NCBI GenBank assembly: GCA_040768125.1
Contig: JAXGNG010000003.1
Coordinates: 1-64,000, forward strand
Reading direction: 5' to 3'
Source of the DNA: RBG-16-49-21 sp040768125
Lineage (GTDB): Bacteria > Spirochaetota > UBA4802 > UBA5550
Length of the DNA stretch: 64,000 bases
Shown: positions 43,003 to 52,292 of the stretch, one piece after another
Numbering within the stretch: position 1 is the stretch's first letter
Layout: each line of letters begins with the position of its first letter
Notes under the pieces: generated by a model
Told to the model about the DNA's origin: nothing
Seen by the model: only the letters and a program-made list of their open reading frames with translations
Database searches by the model: none
Position numbers and translations under genes: made by a program

Positions 43003-45411
43003 ATGGAACAGTCGAACAATACAGAGAGCGCGGAACAGGTTACGGAGCCAAATTCATTAAACGAAGACTCGCAGCTCATCGTTGCCCGGGAGATACTGCC
43101 CGAGGTTCTGCATATCATACCGATCTCGCACCGCCCCATCTTTCCCGGCATGATGATCCCCATCGTACTCACGGGCGATTTCATGGTGGAGACCGCGAAC
43201 CACATCCTCGAGACCGAGCAGAAGATCGGCGGCGTGGTCCTGGCCAGGGAACAGCACGAGGGGACCGTCCGTTCCGAGGAGCTGTACAACGTAGGGGTCG
43301 CCATCAAGGTGCTCCGCGTGACTCCCATCGATGAAAAGACCATCCAGATGATGATAAACGCCCTGGGGAGGTTCACCAGGAAGGAGGTCCTGCGCGACGA
43401 GCCGACCATCCAGTGGCGGGTGGAGCACCACTTCGAGGAGGAGAACACCGGTTCCGAGGTGATGAAGGCCTACTCGAAGGCGATCATCTCCTCCATCAAG
43501 GACCTGATCAAGTCCAACTCGCTTTTCCAGGAGGAGCTGAAGCTTTTCCTGAACCGGTTCACCATCGAAGACCCTGGGAAGCTGGCGGATTTCGTCGCCT
43601 CCATGACATCGGCGGACGCGGCGGAGGTGCAGGGGGTCCTGGAGACCTTCGATGTCCGGACCCGCGTCGAGAAGGTCCTGGTCCTCCTGAAAAAGGAGGT
43701 CGAGCTCTCGAAGCTCCAGGACAAGATCACCAAGCAGATCGAGCAGCGGATATCGAAGCAGCAGAAGGAGTTCTTCCTCAAGGAGCAGCTCAAGGAGATC
43801 AAGAAGGAGCTGGGCCTTGAGAAGGACGAGAAGACCGCGGAGATCGAAAAGTTCGAGGAGCGGATCGCGAAGCTGACCCTCACCGCCGAGGCGGCGGCGA
43901 AGATCGACGAGGAGATGAACAAGATGCGGCTCCTGGAGCCGCATTCCGCGGAATACGGCGTGAGCAGGAACTACCTCGACTGGCTCACCTCCCTTCCCTG
44001 GGGCGTCTTCTCGAAGGACAACTACGACATCAAAAAGGCGAAGAGGGTCCTTGACCGTGATCACTACGGCCTGGACGACATCAAGGACCGGATACTGGAA
44101 TTCATCAGCACGGGGAAGATGAAGGGGAACATCACCGGTTCCATCATCTGCTTCGTGGGCCCTCCCGGCGTGGGGAAGACCTCCATCGGCAAGTCCGTCG
44201 CCGAGGCCCTGAACCGGAAATTCTTCCGCTTTTCCCTCGGGGGGATGCGCGACGAGGCGGAGATCAAGGGGCACCGCCGCACCTACATAGGCGCCATGCC
44301 CGGGAAGATCATGCAGAGCCTGAAGACCGTGGGGGTTGCCAACCCCGTCATCATGCTCGACGAGATCGACAAGGTGGGGGTGAGCTTTCAGGGTGACCCC
44401 GCCTCGGCGCTCCTGGAGGTCCTGGACCCGGAGCAGAACACGAATTTCCTGGACCACTACATCGACCTCCGCTTCGACCTTTCAAACATCCTCTTCATCG
44501 CCACGGCGAACCAGCTCGACACGATCCCCTCGCCCCTCCTGGACCGGATGGAGGTGATGAAGCTCTCGGGCTACATCATGGAGGAGAAGCTCCAGATCGC
44601 GAAGCGCTACCTGGTGCCCAAGCAGCTGAAGGAGCACGGGCTGAAAAAGGGCCAGGTGACCATCGACGCCGCGAGCCTGAAGAACATCATCCACGGCTAC
44701 GCCCGTGAGGCCGGGGTAAGGAGCCTGGAGAACAACATCCGCCGCATCATGCGGAAGGCCACCCGAAAGTTCGCCGAGGGAGAGGTGGAATCGATCGCCG
44801 TTACGGCGGAGAACCTGGTGGACTACCTGGGGAACCCCCGCTTCCAGGACGAGTCCCTCTACGACAAGAGGATCCCCGGCGTGGTCATGGGCCTGGCCTG
44901 GACGAGCATGGGAGGGGCGACGCTCTATATCGAGGCCACGGCGGTGCCCTCGAAGAACAAGGGATTCAAGCAGACGGGCCAGCTCGGCAACGTCATGAAG
45001 GAGTCCTCGGAGATCGCCTACACCTACGTAAGCTCCCGGATACGGGAGTACGGCATCCCGGAGAACTTCTTCAACGAGCACACGGTACACCTCCACGTGC
45101 CCGCCGGCGCCACGCCGAAGGACGGCCCCTCGGCGGGGATCACCATGGCGACGGCGCTCTACTCCCTGGCGACGAACAGGCCCACGAAGCTCCGCGTGGC
45201 CATGACGGGGGAGCTCACCATCACCGGCAAGGTGCTCCCCATCGGCGGGGTGAAGGAGAAGACCATCGCCGCGAAGCGCGCCCGCGTAAAAACCGTCATC
45301 TTTCCTTTCGAGAACAAGAAGGACTACGACGAGCTTCCCGCCTATATTCGAAAGGGACTCAAGGCCCATTTCGTGAACTACTTCGACGAGGTCCTCGACA
45401 TCGTCTACTGA
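43003..45411 (+). CDS. lon: ATP-dependent Lon protease
   Basis: 802 residues from ATG 43003. Order: N-terminal substrate domain (PILPHRPIFPGMM-like start, seen as ISHRPIFPGMMIP), long coiled coil (about 245-300), AAA+ with Walker A GPPGVGKTSIGKSVAEAL and Walker B VIMLDEIDK, then the Ser-Lys protease with PKDGPSAGITMATAL (Ser710) and GGVKEKTIAAKRA (Lys753). The Ser-Lys spacing of 43 equals that of E. coli Lon. It degrades misfolded and regulatory proteins. The upstream Gld-like operon is separated by 171 bases. Confidence 0.97.
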   Translation: MEQSNNTESAEQVTEPNSLNEDSQLIVAREILPEVLHIIPISHRPIFPGMMIPIVLTGDFMVETANHILETEQKIGGVVLAREQHEGTVRSEELYNVGVAIKVLRVTPIDEKTIQMMINALGRFTRKEVLRDEPTIQWRVEHHFEEENTGSEVMKAYSKAIISSIKDLIKSNSLFQEELKLFLNRFTIEDPGKLADFVASMTSADAAEVQGVLETFDVRTRVEKVLVLLKKEVELSKLQDKITKQIEQRISKQQKEFFLKEQLKEIKKELGLEKDEKTAEIEKFEERIAKLTLTAEAAAKIDEEMNKMRLLEPHSAEYGVSRNYLDWLTSLPWGVFSKDNYDIKKAKRVLDRDHYGLDDIKDRILEFISTGKMKGNITGSIICFVGPPGVGKTSIGKSVAEALNRKFFRFSLGGMRDEAEIKGHRRTYIGAMPGKIMQSLKTVGVANPVIMLDEIDKVGVSFQGDPASALLEVLDPEQNTNFLDHYIDLRFDLSNILFIATANQLDTIPSPLLDRMEVMKLSGYIMEEKLQIAKRYLVPKQLKEHGLKKGQVTIDAASLKNIIHGYAREAGVRSLENNIRRIMRKATRKFAEGEVESIAVTAENLVDYLGNPRFQDESLYDKRIPGVVMGLAWTSMGGATLYIEATAVPSKNKGFKQTGQLGNVMKESSEIAYTYVSSRIREYGIPENFFNEHTVHLHVPAGATPKDGPSAGITMATALYSLATNRPTKLRVAMTGELTITGKVLPIGGVKEKTIAAKRARVKTVIFPFENKKDYDELPAYIRKGLKAHFVNYFDEVLDIVY

Positions 45412-45438
45412 TCTATGCCGTCCCCGGAGGATTGCCCG

Positions 45439-46434
45439 ATGGATAAAAGAAAGATCATCGCCGCCGTGGGAATCGGCATCGTCGCGATAATCGTCATCAA
45501 CCTCGTCGTGGGAAAAAAGGGCGACGAGGGGTACGTCATCGACCCGGACCGCGGCATCAAGCTCAAGGACATCGAGAACTTTCACAAGAACTACGAGTTC
45601 GACGACAGCGAGATCAGGGATTACTTCTCCACCGGCGTGATCAACAACTACACCCTCCTTTTCTTCATGTCGATGGACGAGCGTTTCAAGGACTCGAAGA
45701 ACCTCGAGGAGCACATGGAGAGGGCGCGGGAGTACCTCTACTCCGTGATGTCGCCCGAGGAGGCGGAGCGCCTTCTCGTGGTGTACCGGACCTACATGAA
45801 CTACCAGGTGAACCTGGCCGACAGGACCTCCCGGTGGGGTAATCCCAAAACGCCGGAAGAGGCGATCGCCTTTCTCCACAGGCTACAGGAGTACCGCCGC
45901 GAGGTCTTCGGCAGGGAGGCCGCCGACGCACTCTTCGGCGTCAGCGTCAAGGCCCAGGAGTACCCGATACGGAGGAACATGATCGTCGGGGACAGTGATC
46001 TCTACGGGGCGGAAAAGGAGAAGCGGCTCAGGGATCTGAACAGGAACATGTGGGCCGAGGAGGCCGAGGCGGTGGAGGCCTACCGGGAGCCCTACGCCCG
46101 CTACCAGGAGAAACTGCAGATCTACGAAAAGGACCTGGCGGAGATGCGCTCCGAGGAGGACCGCCAGGGGAAGATCCGCGAATTCCGGGAGGAGTTCTTC
46201 ACCCCGGAGCAGGTGGCCCGGCTCGACGAGGTGGACCGTATCATCGCCGCGGACCGGAAAAAAGAGGAAACCTACCGGGCGCGGGAGGAACGCGTCAAAA
46301 ACGATCCCAACCTCGACGCCGACGAGCGCGCGGAGAAGATACGCGAGCTCCAGGATGAGATCTTCGGCGAGGAGGCCGACGCCCTGCGGCGCCGCCTGGC
46401 CATCGAGAAGGGCCTCGAGGACGTCAAGCGGTGA
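45439..46434 (+). CDS. lipase secretion chaperone (foldase)-like protein
   Basis: 331 residues from ATG 45439 (GGAGG eight bases upstream). One N-terminal membrane anchor (about 6-22) is followed by a highly charged, helical domain. Segments resembling the steric foldases of Pseudomonas/Burkholderia lipases are EIRDYFSTGVINNYT near the start (compare the RxxFDY...GE motif, not fully kept), LQEYRREVFGREAADALFG and QEYPIRRNM. The final third is Glu/Arg-rich. No lipase gene is nearby. It follows lon by 27 bases and may be co-transcribed. Similarity is judged by eye; a generic helical periplasmic protein is the alternative. Confidence 0.6.
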   Translation: MDKRKIIAAVGIGIVAIIVINLVVGKKGDEGYVIDPDRGIKLKDIENFHKNYEFDDSEIRDYFSTGVINNYTLLFFMSMDERFKDSKNLEEHMERAREYLYSVMSPEEAERLLVVYRTYMNYQVNLADRTSRWGNPKTPEEAIAFLHRLQEYRREVFGREAADALFGVSVKAQEYPIRRNMIVGDSDLYGAEKEKRLRDLNRNMWAEEAEAVEAYREPYARYQEKLQIYEKDLAEMRSEEDRQGKIREFREEFFTPEQVARLDEVDRIIAADRKKEETYRAREERVKNDPNLDADERAEKIRELQDEIFGEEADALRRRLAIEKGLEDVKR

Positions 46435-46461
46435 CCGCCCTCCGCGGCGCCGCGGGCCTTC

Positions 46462-47337
46462 CTACTCTTCCCTTTTAAGGGGCACGATTCCCCCCATCTC
46501 GCCCAGGAGATTCACCAGGTCGGACCCCGTGGGCACCACGACCTTGGCGTTGTTCCTCAGGGACTCCTCGACCATCTGGATCTTTCTCAGTATCTGGGCG
46601 TTGCCCACGAAGTATTTTTCCGCCGCCTCGTTCACCAGCTTGATGGCCTGGGCCTCGCCGTCGGCCTCGAGCACCCGGGCCTGGCGCACCCCCTCGGCGC
46701 GCTTGATCTCGGCGCGCTTCTGGCCGTCCGCCGCGGTCTCCGTGGCCGTGGCGAAGTCGATGGCCGAGATCTTCTCGTTCTCCGCCTTCACCACCTTGTT
46801 CATGGTCTCCTGGACGTCCTTGGGCGGGTCGATCTCCTTCAACTCCGTGCGCACCACGTCAATGCCCCAGCTCTCGGTCTCCACGCAGAGCGTCTTGAGC
46901 AGTTCCATGTTGATGCTGCTCCGCTCGCTGTTGGCCGACTTCAGGGTCATGGTGCCGATGATGTTGCGGAGGGTCGTCCGGGCCAGGTTCACGATCTGCC
47001 ATTCGTAGTTGTTGACGTTGTACTGGGACTTCTTGACGTTTTCCTCGTCCGACTTGACCCTGAAGTAGACCTGGGCGTCGACCCGGGCGTTCAGGTTGTC
47101 GTTGGTGATGATCTCCTGGGGCTCCGCGTCCACCATCTGCTCGGTGATGTTGACCCGGTACATCTTCTCGATGACGGGTATGATCCAGTGGAAGCCGGGC
47201 TGGGCGAAGCGGACATACTTCCCCAGGCGCTCGATGAGGCCCCGGTGCGTGGGGCGGATGATACGGATGCCGGCGAAGAACAGCACAATCAGAAGGACGA
47301 CGACGGGAAAGATGATGGGAGTGATGCCGCTGTACAT
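46462..47337 (-). CDS. SPFH/band-7 (stomatin-like) membrane protein
   Basis: 291 residues from ATG 47337 with AAGGAGG upstream. One N-terminal hydrophobic segment (about 5-24) precedes IRIIRPTHRGLIERLGKYVRFAQPGFHWIIP, the classic start of stomatin/paraslipin SPFH domains. DAEPQEIITNDNLNARVDAQVYFRV and the C-terminal Ala/Glu-rich helix (AEGVRQARVLEADGEAQAIKL) follow. Such proteins form membrane microdomain rings and often regulate proteases. It lies near lon but on the opposite strand. A membrane protein gene lies just upstream on the same strand. Confidence 0.92.
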   Translation of the reverse strand: MYSGITPIIFPVVVLLIVLFFAGIRIIRPTHRGLIERLGKYVRFAQPGFHWIIPVIEKMYRVNITEQMVDAEPQEIITNDNLNARVDAQVYFRVKSDEENVKKSQYNVNNYEWQIVNLARTTLRNIIGTMTLKSANSERSSINMELLKTLCVETESWGIDVVRTELKEIDPPKDVQETMNKVVKAENEKISAIDFATATETAADGQKRAEIKRAEGVRQARVLEADGEAQAIKLVNEAAEKYFVGNAQILRKIQMVEESLRNNAKVVVPTGSDLVNLLGEMGGIVPLKREE

Positions 47338-47369
47338 TGGATGCCTCCTTGTGAAAGATCTGACGTCGT

Positions 47370-47813
47370 TTACAGGTGACGGATAAGAAAACCGGCGAAG
47401 AGGAGACCGAAACCGATTGTTTCCGCCGCGATGAGCAGGCCCATGAAAATGCTTCGCGCGAATTCCGGCAGCTCTCGGCCGGCGAAAACCAAGGGACGGG
47501 AGAACTGCCCGACACGGTCCCCACGCGCGCCGAGGGCGATGTAGATAACAAGGGTAACCGTAAAAAATGCGAGGAGTGTCGACACGATCACCAGTGTGGT
47601 CAAGGGCTGATAGGGGCTTGATCCCGCGAGAATCGCGACCAGAAGTGCCGCGAAGCTGTAATGAAACGAGCTTCTGTGGGAGATCCCGACATACAGGGGC
47701 GTCGCGCCCTCGGGGCTCTTCGTGGCCAGGATGTATTTCCATATCCCGGTGAAAAGCCCGATCATGAAGAAGGCGCAGCTGAAGATGAGGGCGATTCTGG
47801 TTGAAGGGTCCAT
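47370..47813 (-). CDS. four-helix membrane protein
   Basis: 147 residues from ATG 47813 (AGGGAGAGG upstream), with about four hydrophobic segments. It starts TRIALIFSCAFFMIGLFTGIWKYIL and contains SHRSSFHYSFAALLVAI. No known family is identified with certainty. It ends 32 bases before the SPFH gene start, so the two are probably co-transcribed. Confidence 0.72.
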   Translation of the reverse strand: MDPSTRIALIFSCAFFMIGLFTGIWKYILATKSPEGATPLYVGISHRSSFHYSFAALLVAILAGSSPYQPLTTLVIVSTLLAFFTVTLVIYIALGARGDRVGQFSRPLVFAGRELPEFARSIFMGLLIAAETIGFGLLFAGFLIRHL

Positions 47814-47934
47814 GGCCTCTCCCTGTGCGTCTCCGGTGATGCCGGAATGCGAAACTGGCACGCACCGCTGTTCATCATGGCATGGCGGTGCCGCGTTGTC
47901 AACTGATTCCCGGTCGGGGTTCCCACTTCCCTGG

Positions 47935-47998
47935 CACATCCCCCACCCCGGCCCTCCCTCTTAATAAGGGGGAGGGTGCCGGAGGCGGCAGTGGGATT
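47935..47998. repeat. 64-bp palindromic repeat, intergenic copy (family 2)
   Basis: It begins CACATCCCCCACCCCG and ends GTGGGATT, with an inner hairpin CCCTCCCTCTT-AAT-AAGGGGGAGGG (one mismatch). The same element, with a perfect inner stem, lies inside the first cyclase gene at 52065-52128. It sits between the membrane protein gene and the cyclase gene. Confidence 0.8.
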
Positions 47999-48075
47999 GC
48001 GGCCAGCCAATCGCCCCCGAAGGCGGGCAGCACAAAAAGTCTTGCATTATCCATCCGTGTATGGTACCCTACATT

Positions 48076-51000
48076 ATGCTCCCATCCATCATCGCCGTCA
48101 TCAACGCCTACCCGAGGTTTGACGCGGTGTTCGATCCCGTCGCCCTCGAAATGCGGATGGCGGTCCGGAAGTATCCGGGCATCAGGCCCATGGCCGATGA
48201 CCTGAACGCGAAGACCCTCCCCGCCGAAGACCTGGCCCTCATCATACTGACCGGGACTGCCGAGACGAATGACCCCGCGCAGTACAAGAAAAACATGGGC
48301 CTCCTGGGGCAGCTCGCGAAGCACTCGAAGCTCGGGTCTGTGCCCGTGCTCTTTCTGGGGTACCGGGGCGATAACAATCTCTCGGAGGCATGCGAGGGAT
48401 GCGGCGCCGCCTACCTGGACCTGCCGGTGAGGAAGAGCGCGCTTATTGAGCGCATTAAAGCCCTCACCCCCCGTCCCCCTCTCCCGAAGGGAGAGGGGGA
48501 GTTCGGCAAGAAGTCTCCTGGCAGGGAGCCCCTCTCCCTCCGGGAGAGGGGCGCGGCGGAGCCGGGGGTGAGGGAGGATAAAATTAAAACCGAATCCGAG
48601 CGCCGCCTGGCCACGGTGATGTTCGCCGACATCTCCGGGTTCACGGCCATGAGCGAGAAGATGGACCCGGAAGAGGTGACCGCCGTCATGAACGGCTGCT
48701 TTGAAATGCTTGGCGAGCATATCGAAGCGCACGGCGGCCATATTGACAAGTTCATCGGGGACTGCGTGATGGTCTGCTTCGGCGTGCCCAGGGCCCTGGA
48801 GAACGCGCCCCTGCGGGCAGTGAACACCGCCATCGAGATAAGAAACCGCCTGTATCAATTCAATAATGAGAAGAACCTGGGGATACCGCTCGACATCCAC
48901 ATCGGGATAAACACGGGCATGGTCGTTTCGGGTACCGTGGGCTCAACGGGCCGCAAGGACTACACGGTGATGGGCGACGCCGTGAACCTGGCCTCCCGCA
49001 TCGAGGGCGCCTCGGAGAAGGGGCAGATCCTCGTGGGCCCCGACACATACCGCGCCACGCAGGAGGACTTCGAATACAGGACGCTTCCTCCCGTGACCCT
49101 CAAGGGCAAGGCCGATCCCGTGCCGGTCTACGAGGTGCTCTCCACGAAGGAGGCGTCGGCGCGGCGGGCCCGCACCGGGGCGCGTGTCCCTCCGCGGAAG
49201 AAGAAGGGGGCGGCCGCCGGGCCGGACCGGATGATCTTCTCCGAGATGGTTGGGCGCGACGAGGAGATGAACGAGCTCCGCCACGCCGTGACGGGCCTCG
49301 TCCGGGGGAAGGGCGGCATCGTGAGCGTCATCGGCGAGGCGGGCATCGGCAAATCGCGCCTCATGGCGGAGCTGAAGAGCGACCCGGCCATGAAGCAGGT
49401 GACGCTTCTCGAGGGCCAGGCCCTTTCCATGGGCCGCACCCTCTCATTTCACCCCATCATCGATATGCTTAAGAACTGGGCGGGCATATCCGAGGAGGAC
49501 CAGGAGGGCGCCCAGCTTGCGAAGCTGGACCGGGCGGTCCGCGCCGTGCACCCCGACGAGGCCGACGAGATCGTCCCCTTCGTGGGCACCATGATGGGGA
49601 TGAAGCTCACGGGACAATTCGCCGAGCGCGTGAAGGGAATAGAGGGCGAGGGGCTCGAGAAGCTCATCTTCAAGAACGTGCGCGCCCTTCTGATCAGGGG
49701 CGCGGAACTGCGGCCCATGATCATCCGCGTCGAGGACCTCCACTGGGCCGACACCTCGTCGATCGAACTGCTGATCTCGCTTTTCAGGCTCGCCCGGGAC
49801 CACCGCATCATGTTCCTGAACTTCTTCAGGCCGAACTACCCGGATACCGGGGACCGGGTGGCGAAGGCGTGCAGGGAGGAGTATTCATGCGCCCTCACCC
49901 CCGCCTCCGGCGCGCCCCTCTCCCGGGGGGAGAGGGGCTCCGTAGGAGAAAACTTATCGCAGGGACTCCCCTCTCCCTCGGGGAGAGGGGCCGGGGGTGA
50001 GGGCGGGATTAGTTCATCCATCTACACCGAGATCCTCGTTCAGCCCCTGGACGGGAAGGAGTCGGCCACGCTGATTTCGAATCTGTTGAACATCAGGGGC
50101 CTGCCGCAATCTCTCAGGGACCAGATCACCGACCGCGCCGGCGGAAACCCCTTCTTCATAGAGGAGGTCGTCCGCTCCCTCATCGACGAGGGGGCCGTGG
50201 TGAGGAAGGGGGATTCCTTCGCCGTCACGGACAGGATCCACGAGGTGAAGGTGCCGCTCACCATCAACGAGGTGCTGATGAGCCGCATCGACCGCCTTGA
50301 CGAGGAGACGCGCAGCCTCATCAGGACCGCCTCGGTCATCGGCCGCTACTTCTTCTACAAGATCATCGCCCAGGTGGCCCAGAACATATCGGACATCGAC
50401 CGCCGCCTTTCGTATCTCGAGGACATCCAACTCATCCGGGAGCGGAAGCGGATGGACGAGCTCGAGTACCTCTTCAAGCACGCCCTGGCCCAGGAGGCGG
50501 CCTACGATTCGATCCTGATCCAGAAGCGGAAGGAGCTCCACCTCCACGTGGCCCAGGCCATCGAGAGCGTCTTTGCAGGCCGTCTTCACGAGTTCTACGG
50601 CATGCTGGCGTACCATTACAGCATGGGAGAGAACCTGGACAGGGCCGAGGAGTACATGCTCAGGGCAGGTGAAGAGGCCATGAAGGCGAGCGCGAGCAGC
50701 GAGGCGCTTAAGTACTTCATTGACGCGATGGCGGTCTACCGAGGAATATACGGGAACAGAGCGGACGCGTCAAAGATAGCCTTGATCGAGCGCAACATTG
50801 CTGACTTATATCACCAGAAAGGAATGGGACAAGATGCCGTAGAGTACTACTACCGCGTGCTTTCATACTATGGTATCAAAAGGCCTGTAGAGTGGGCATT
50901 CTGGATAAAATCAACCGTATCCCTTATCGCCCTTTTAATCAGACTGGTGATACCATTCTTTAAACCATTTAATGGGAAAAAAATTCCTGATGAAAGGGTT

Positions 51001-52248
51001 AAGGAAATCGTATCATTAAAAACAAAACAGGGTTTTGCTTTTTTTACATTCAATGAAGGAAGGTCCGCTCTTGATGCGGCCTATTCGAGTAGAATCTTCA
51101 ACAACTATGACCTCACCCTTTTTGACATGAAAATCAGCATGCCCGCACTCGGCTATCTCATCGCAGTTTATGCATGGAGCGGTATCTCACTAAAGGCCGG
51201 CAGTAGACTCATTCAACTAATCGACCAGACATTCGGGATTTCGAAGGCGAGGCTTATTCCTGAGTTTTCCTCAACTGAAGTCATGCTTTTATTGTTTAGC
51301 GGTAGATGGAATGATATTGTCCAATACTCGGAAAAATATATTATAGATCAGGGCTCTCAGCTCAACCACATCCACGACTGGACCAACTTTATATATTTTT
51401 ATGCACTGTACAAACTTGAGGTAGGTGAATTAAAATTTGCGATAACAATTATTGAAAAAATAAGGGAGCTCGGTGATATCTACGACAATGAATATTCCAT
51501 GGCCTTATGGTACAAAATCCACGCACGGGTTCTCTACAAGAAAAGAGAACTGCCCCAGTCCCTTATTGAAACCAACACGGGAATAGATTTCATAAGCTCT
51601 TTCGGTCATCCAGATTATGTTGGCTTTCTCTACGCTCTGAAGGCACGGCTCCTCAGCATCATGGAAAATCCTGGTGGTATGGCGGAAGCTCTGTCACATG
51701 CAGAAAAACAGTTCTCAAACGCAATAATTGTATCACCATACTACCGTTGCATGTACACCATAGGATGGTGGTCGTTACATTATCGCAACTACAATGAATC
51801 TCTCAGGAAGAATGAGAAAAAAGCAGCGAAGAAACACATCAGAGCAATGAAGAAATGGGCACATAAGGCGGTTCATTACTCAAAAAAATGCGCCACTGAT
51901 CGTACCGAGGCATACCGCATTATGGGTATCAACCTATGGCTTTCTGGAAAACCGGAAAAAGCATTCGCATGGTGGAAAAAATCAATCTACACAGGCGAAC
52001 GCCTCAGCGCGAAGCTCGAGCTCTCGCGCACCTATTTCGAGGTGGGGAAACGTATGCTTAATGTCACATCCCCCACCCCGACCCTCCCCCTTAATAAGGG
52101 GGAGGGTGCCGGAGGCGGGAGGGGGATTATCAAGCGCCTGGGCCTCTCCCCGGAAGAATACCTCGCCAAGGCCGAGGCCATGTTCAGGGAGATGGATTTG
52201 CAGTGGGACCTGGCGGAGCTGGAGAAGGTGCGAGAGAATTATACTTGA
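48076..52248 (+). CDS. adenylate/guanylate cyclase-AAA ATPase-TPR giant protein, copy 1
   Basis: 1390 residues from ATG 48076, the point matching copy 2. Order: N-terminal alpha/beta domain resembling a receiver without the phosphoacceptor (1-125); an in-frame palindrome insert (about 129-166); class III cyclase domain with metal Asp185 (FADISGF) and Asp229 (FIGDC); AAA ATPase with GEAGIGKS (Lys426) and VEDLHWAD; a second palindrome insert (about 606-643); a helical TPR-like C-terminal half (from about 860) with lower GC; and a third insert near residues 1330-1351. It probably makes a cyclic nucleotide in response to an ATPase/TPR-sensed signal. Effector and substrate are unknown. Confidence 0.9.
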   Translation: MLPSIIAVINAYPRFDAVFDPVALEMRMAVRKYPGIRPMADDLNAKTLPAEDLALIILTGTAETNDPAQYKKNMGLLGQLAKHSKLGSVPVLFLGYRGDNNLSEACEGCGAAYLDLPVRKSALIERIKALTPRPPLPKGEGEFGKKSPGREPLSLRERGAAEPGVREDKIKTESERRLATVMFADISGFTAMSEKMDPEEVTAVMNGCFEMLGEHIEAHGGHIDKFIGDCVMVCFGVPRALENAPLRAVNTAIEIRNRLYQFNNEKNLGIPLDIHIGINTGMVVSGTVGSTGRKDYTVMGDAVNLASRIEGASEKGQILVGPDTYRATQEDFEYRTLPPVTLKGKADPVPVYEVLSTKEASARRARTGARVPPRKKKGAAAGPDRMIFSEMVGRDEEMNELRHAVTGLVRGKGGIVSVIGEAGIGKSRLMAELKSDPAMKQVTLLEGQALSMGRTLSFHPIIDMLKNWAGISEEDQEGAQLAKLDRAVRAVHPDEADEIVPFVGTMMGMKLTGQFAERVKGIEGEGLEKLIFKNVRALLIRGAELRPMIIRVEDLHWADTSSIELLISLFRLARDHRIMFLNFFRPNYPDTGDRVAKACREEYSCALTPASGAPLSRGERGSVGENLSQGLPSPSGRGAGGEGGISSSIYTEILVQPLDGKESATLISNLLNIRGLPQSLRDQITDRAGGNPFFIEEVVRSLIDEGAVVRKGDSFAVTDRIHEVKVPLTINEVLMSRIDRLDEETRSLIRTASVIGRYFFYKIIAQVAQNISDIDRRLSYLEDIQLIRERKRMDELEYLFKHALAQEAAYDSILIQKRKELHLHVAQAIESVFAGRLHEFYGMLAYHYSMGENLDRAEEYMLRAGEEAMKASASSEALKYFIDAMAVYRGIYGNRADASKIALIERNIADLYHQKGMGQDAVEYYYRVLSYYGIKRPVEWAFWIKSTVSLIALLIRLVIPFFKPFNGKKIPDERVKEIVSLKTKQGFAFFTFNEGRSALDAAYSSRIFNNYDLTLFDMKISMPALGYLIAVYAWSGISLKAGSRLIQLIDQTFGISKARLIPEFSSTEVMLLLFSGRWNDIVQYSEKYIIDQGSQLNHIHDWTNFIYFYALYKLEVGELKFAITIIEKIRELGDIYDNEYSMALWYKIHARVLYKKRELPQSLIETNTGIDFISSFGHPDYVGFLYALKARLLSIMENPGGMAEALSHAEKQFSNAIIVSPYYRCMYTIGWWSLHYRNYNESLRKNEKKAAKKHIRAMKKWAHKAVHYSKKCATDRTEAYRIMGINLWLSGKPEKAFAWWKKSIYTGERLSAKLELSRTYFEVGKRMLNVTSPTPTLPLNKGEGAGGGRGIIKRLGLSPEEYLAKAEAMFREMDLQWDLAELEKVRENYT
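48461..48574 (+). repeat. 114-bp palindromic element in frame in cyclase copy 1, site 1 (family 1)
   Basis: Ends are the perfect inverted repeat CCCTCACCCCC/GGGGGTGAGGG. Inside are two hairpins built from CCCTCTCCC/GGGAGAGGG and CCCCTCTCC/GGAGAGGGG. It is exactly 38 codons long, so it keeps the frame, and it adds Pro/Gly/Arg-rich sequence between the N-terminal and cyclase domains. Confidence 0.85.
49891..50004 (+). repeat. 114-bp palindromic element in frame in cyclase copy 1, site 2 (family 1)
   Basis: Ends GCCCTCACCCCC/GGGGGTGAGGGC, with two CCCCTCTCC-type hairpins inside. It interrupts the AAA-STAND region shortly after the LNFFRPNYPDTGDRV segment and adds the peptide TPASGAPLSRGERG and following residues. 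Same family and length as the site 1 element, but the sequence between the hairpins differs. Confidence 0.85.
52065..52128 (+). repeat. 64-bp palindromic repeat inside cyclase copy 1 (family 2)
   Basis: Differs from the intergenic copy at 47935-47998 at only a few positions. The inner stem CCCTCCCCCTT/AAGGGGGAGGG is perfect. It is translated as TSPTPTLPLNKGEGAGGG and lies just before the conserved C-terminal RLGLSPEE segment, exactly where copy 2 carries an unrelated insert. Confidence 0.82.
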
Positions 52249-52273
52249 TATTAAAGTTTCTTTGTAATATTGT
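52245..52273 (+). promoter_or_regulatory. candidate promoter of the DUF433/DUF5615 pair
   Basis: TTGATA (52245-52250) and TATTGT (52268-52273) are 17 bases apart, overlapping the stop of the cyclase gene. Weak evidence. Confidence 0.3.
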
Positions 52274-52292
52274 AGGACTTTGGAGGATGAGC

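Noticed and set aside
43057..45879. Long minus-strand frames opposite lon
   Set aside because: Lon is complete on the plus strand; the antisense products are Leu/His/Arg/Val-rich shadows.
48461..50004. The palindromic elements as a CRISPR array
   Set aside because: Only two copies per gene, about 1.4 kb apart and without regular spacers; the outer inverted ends and inner hairpins fit a REP-like element.
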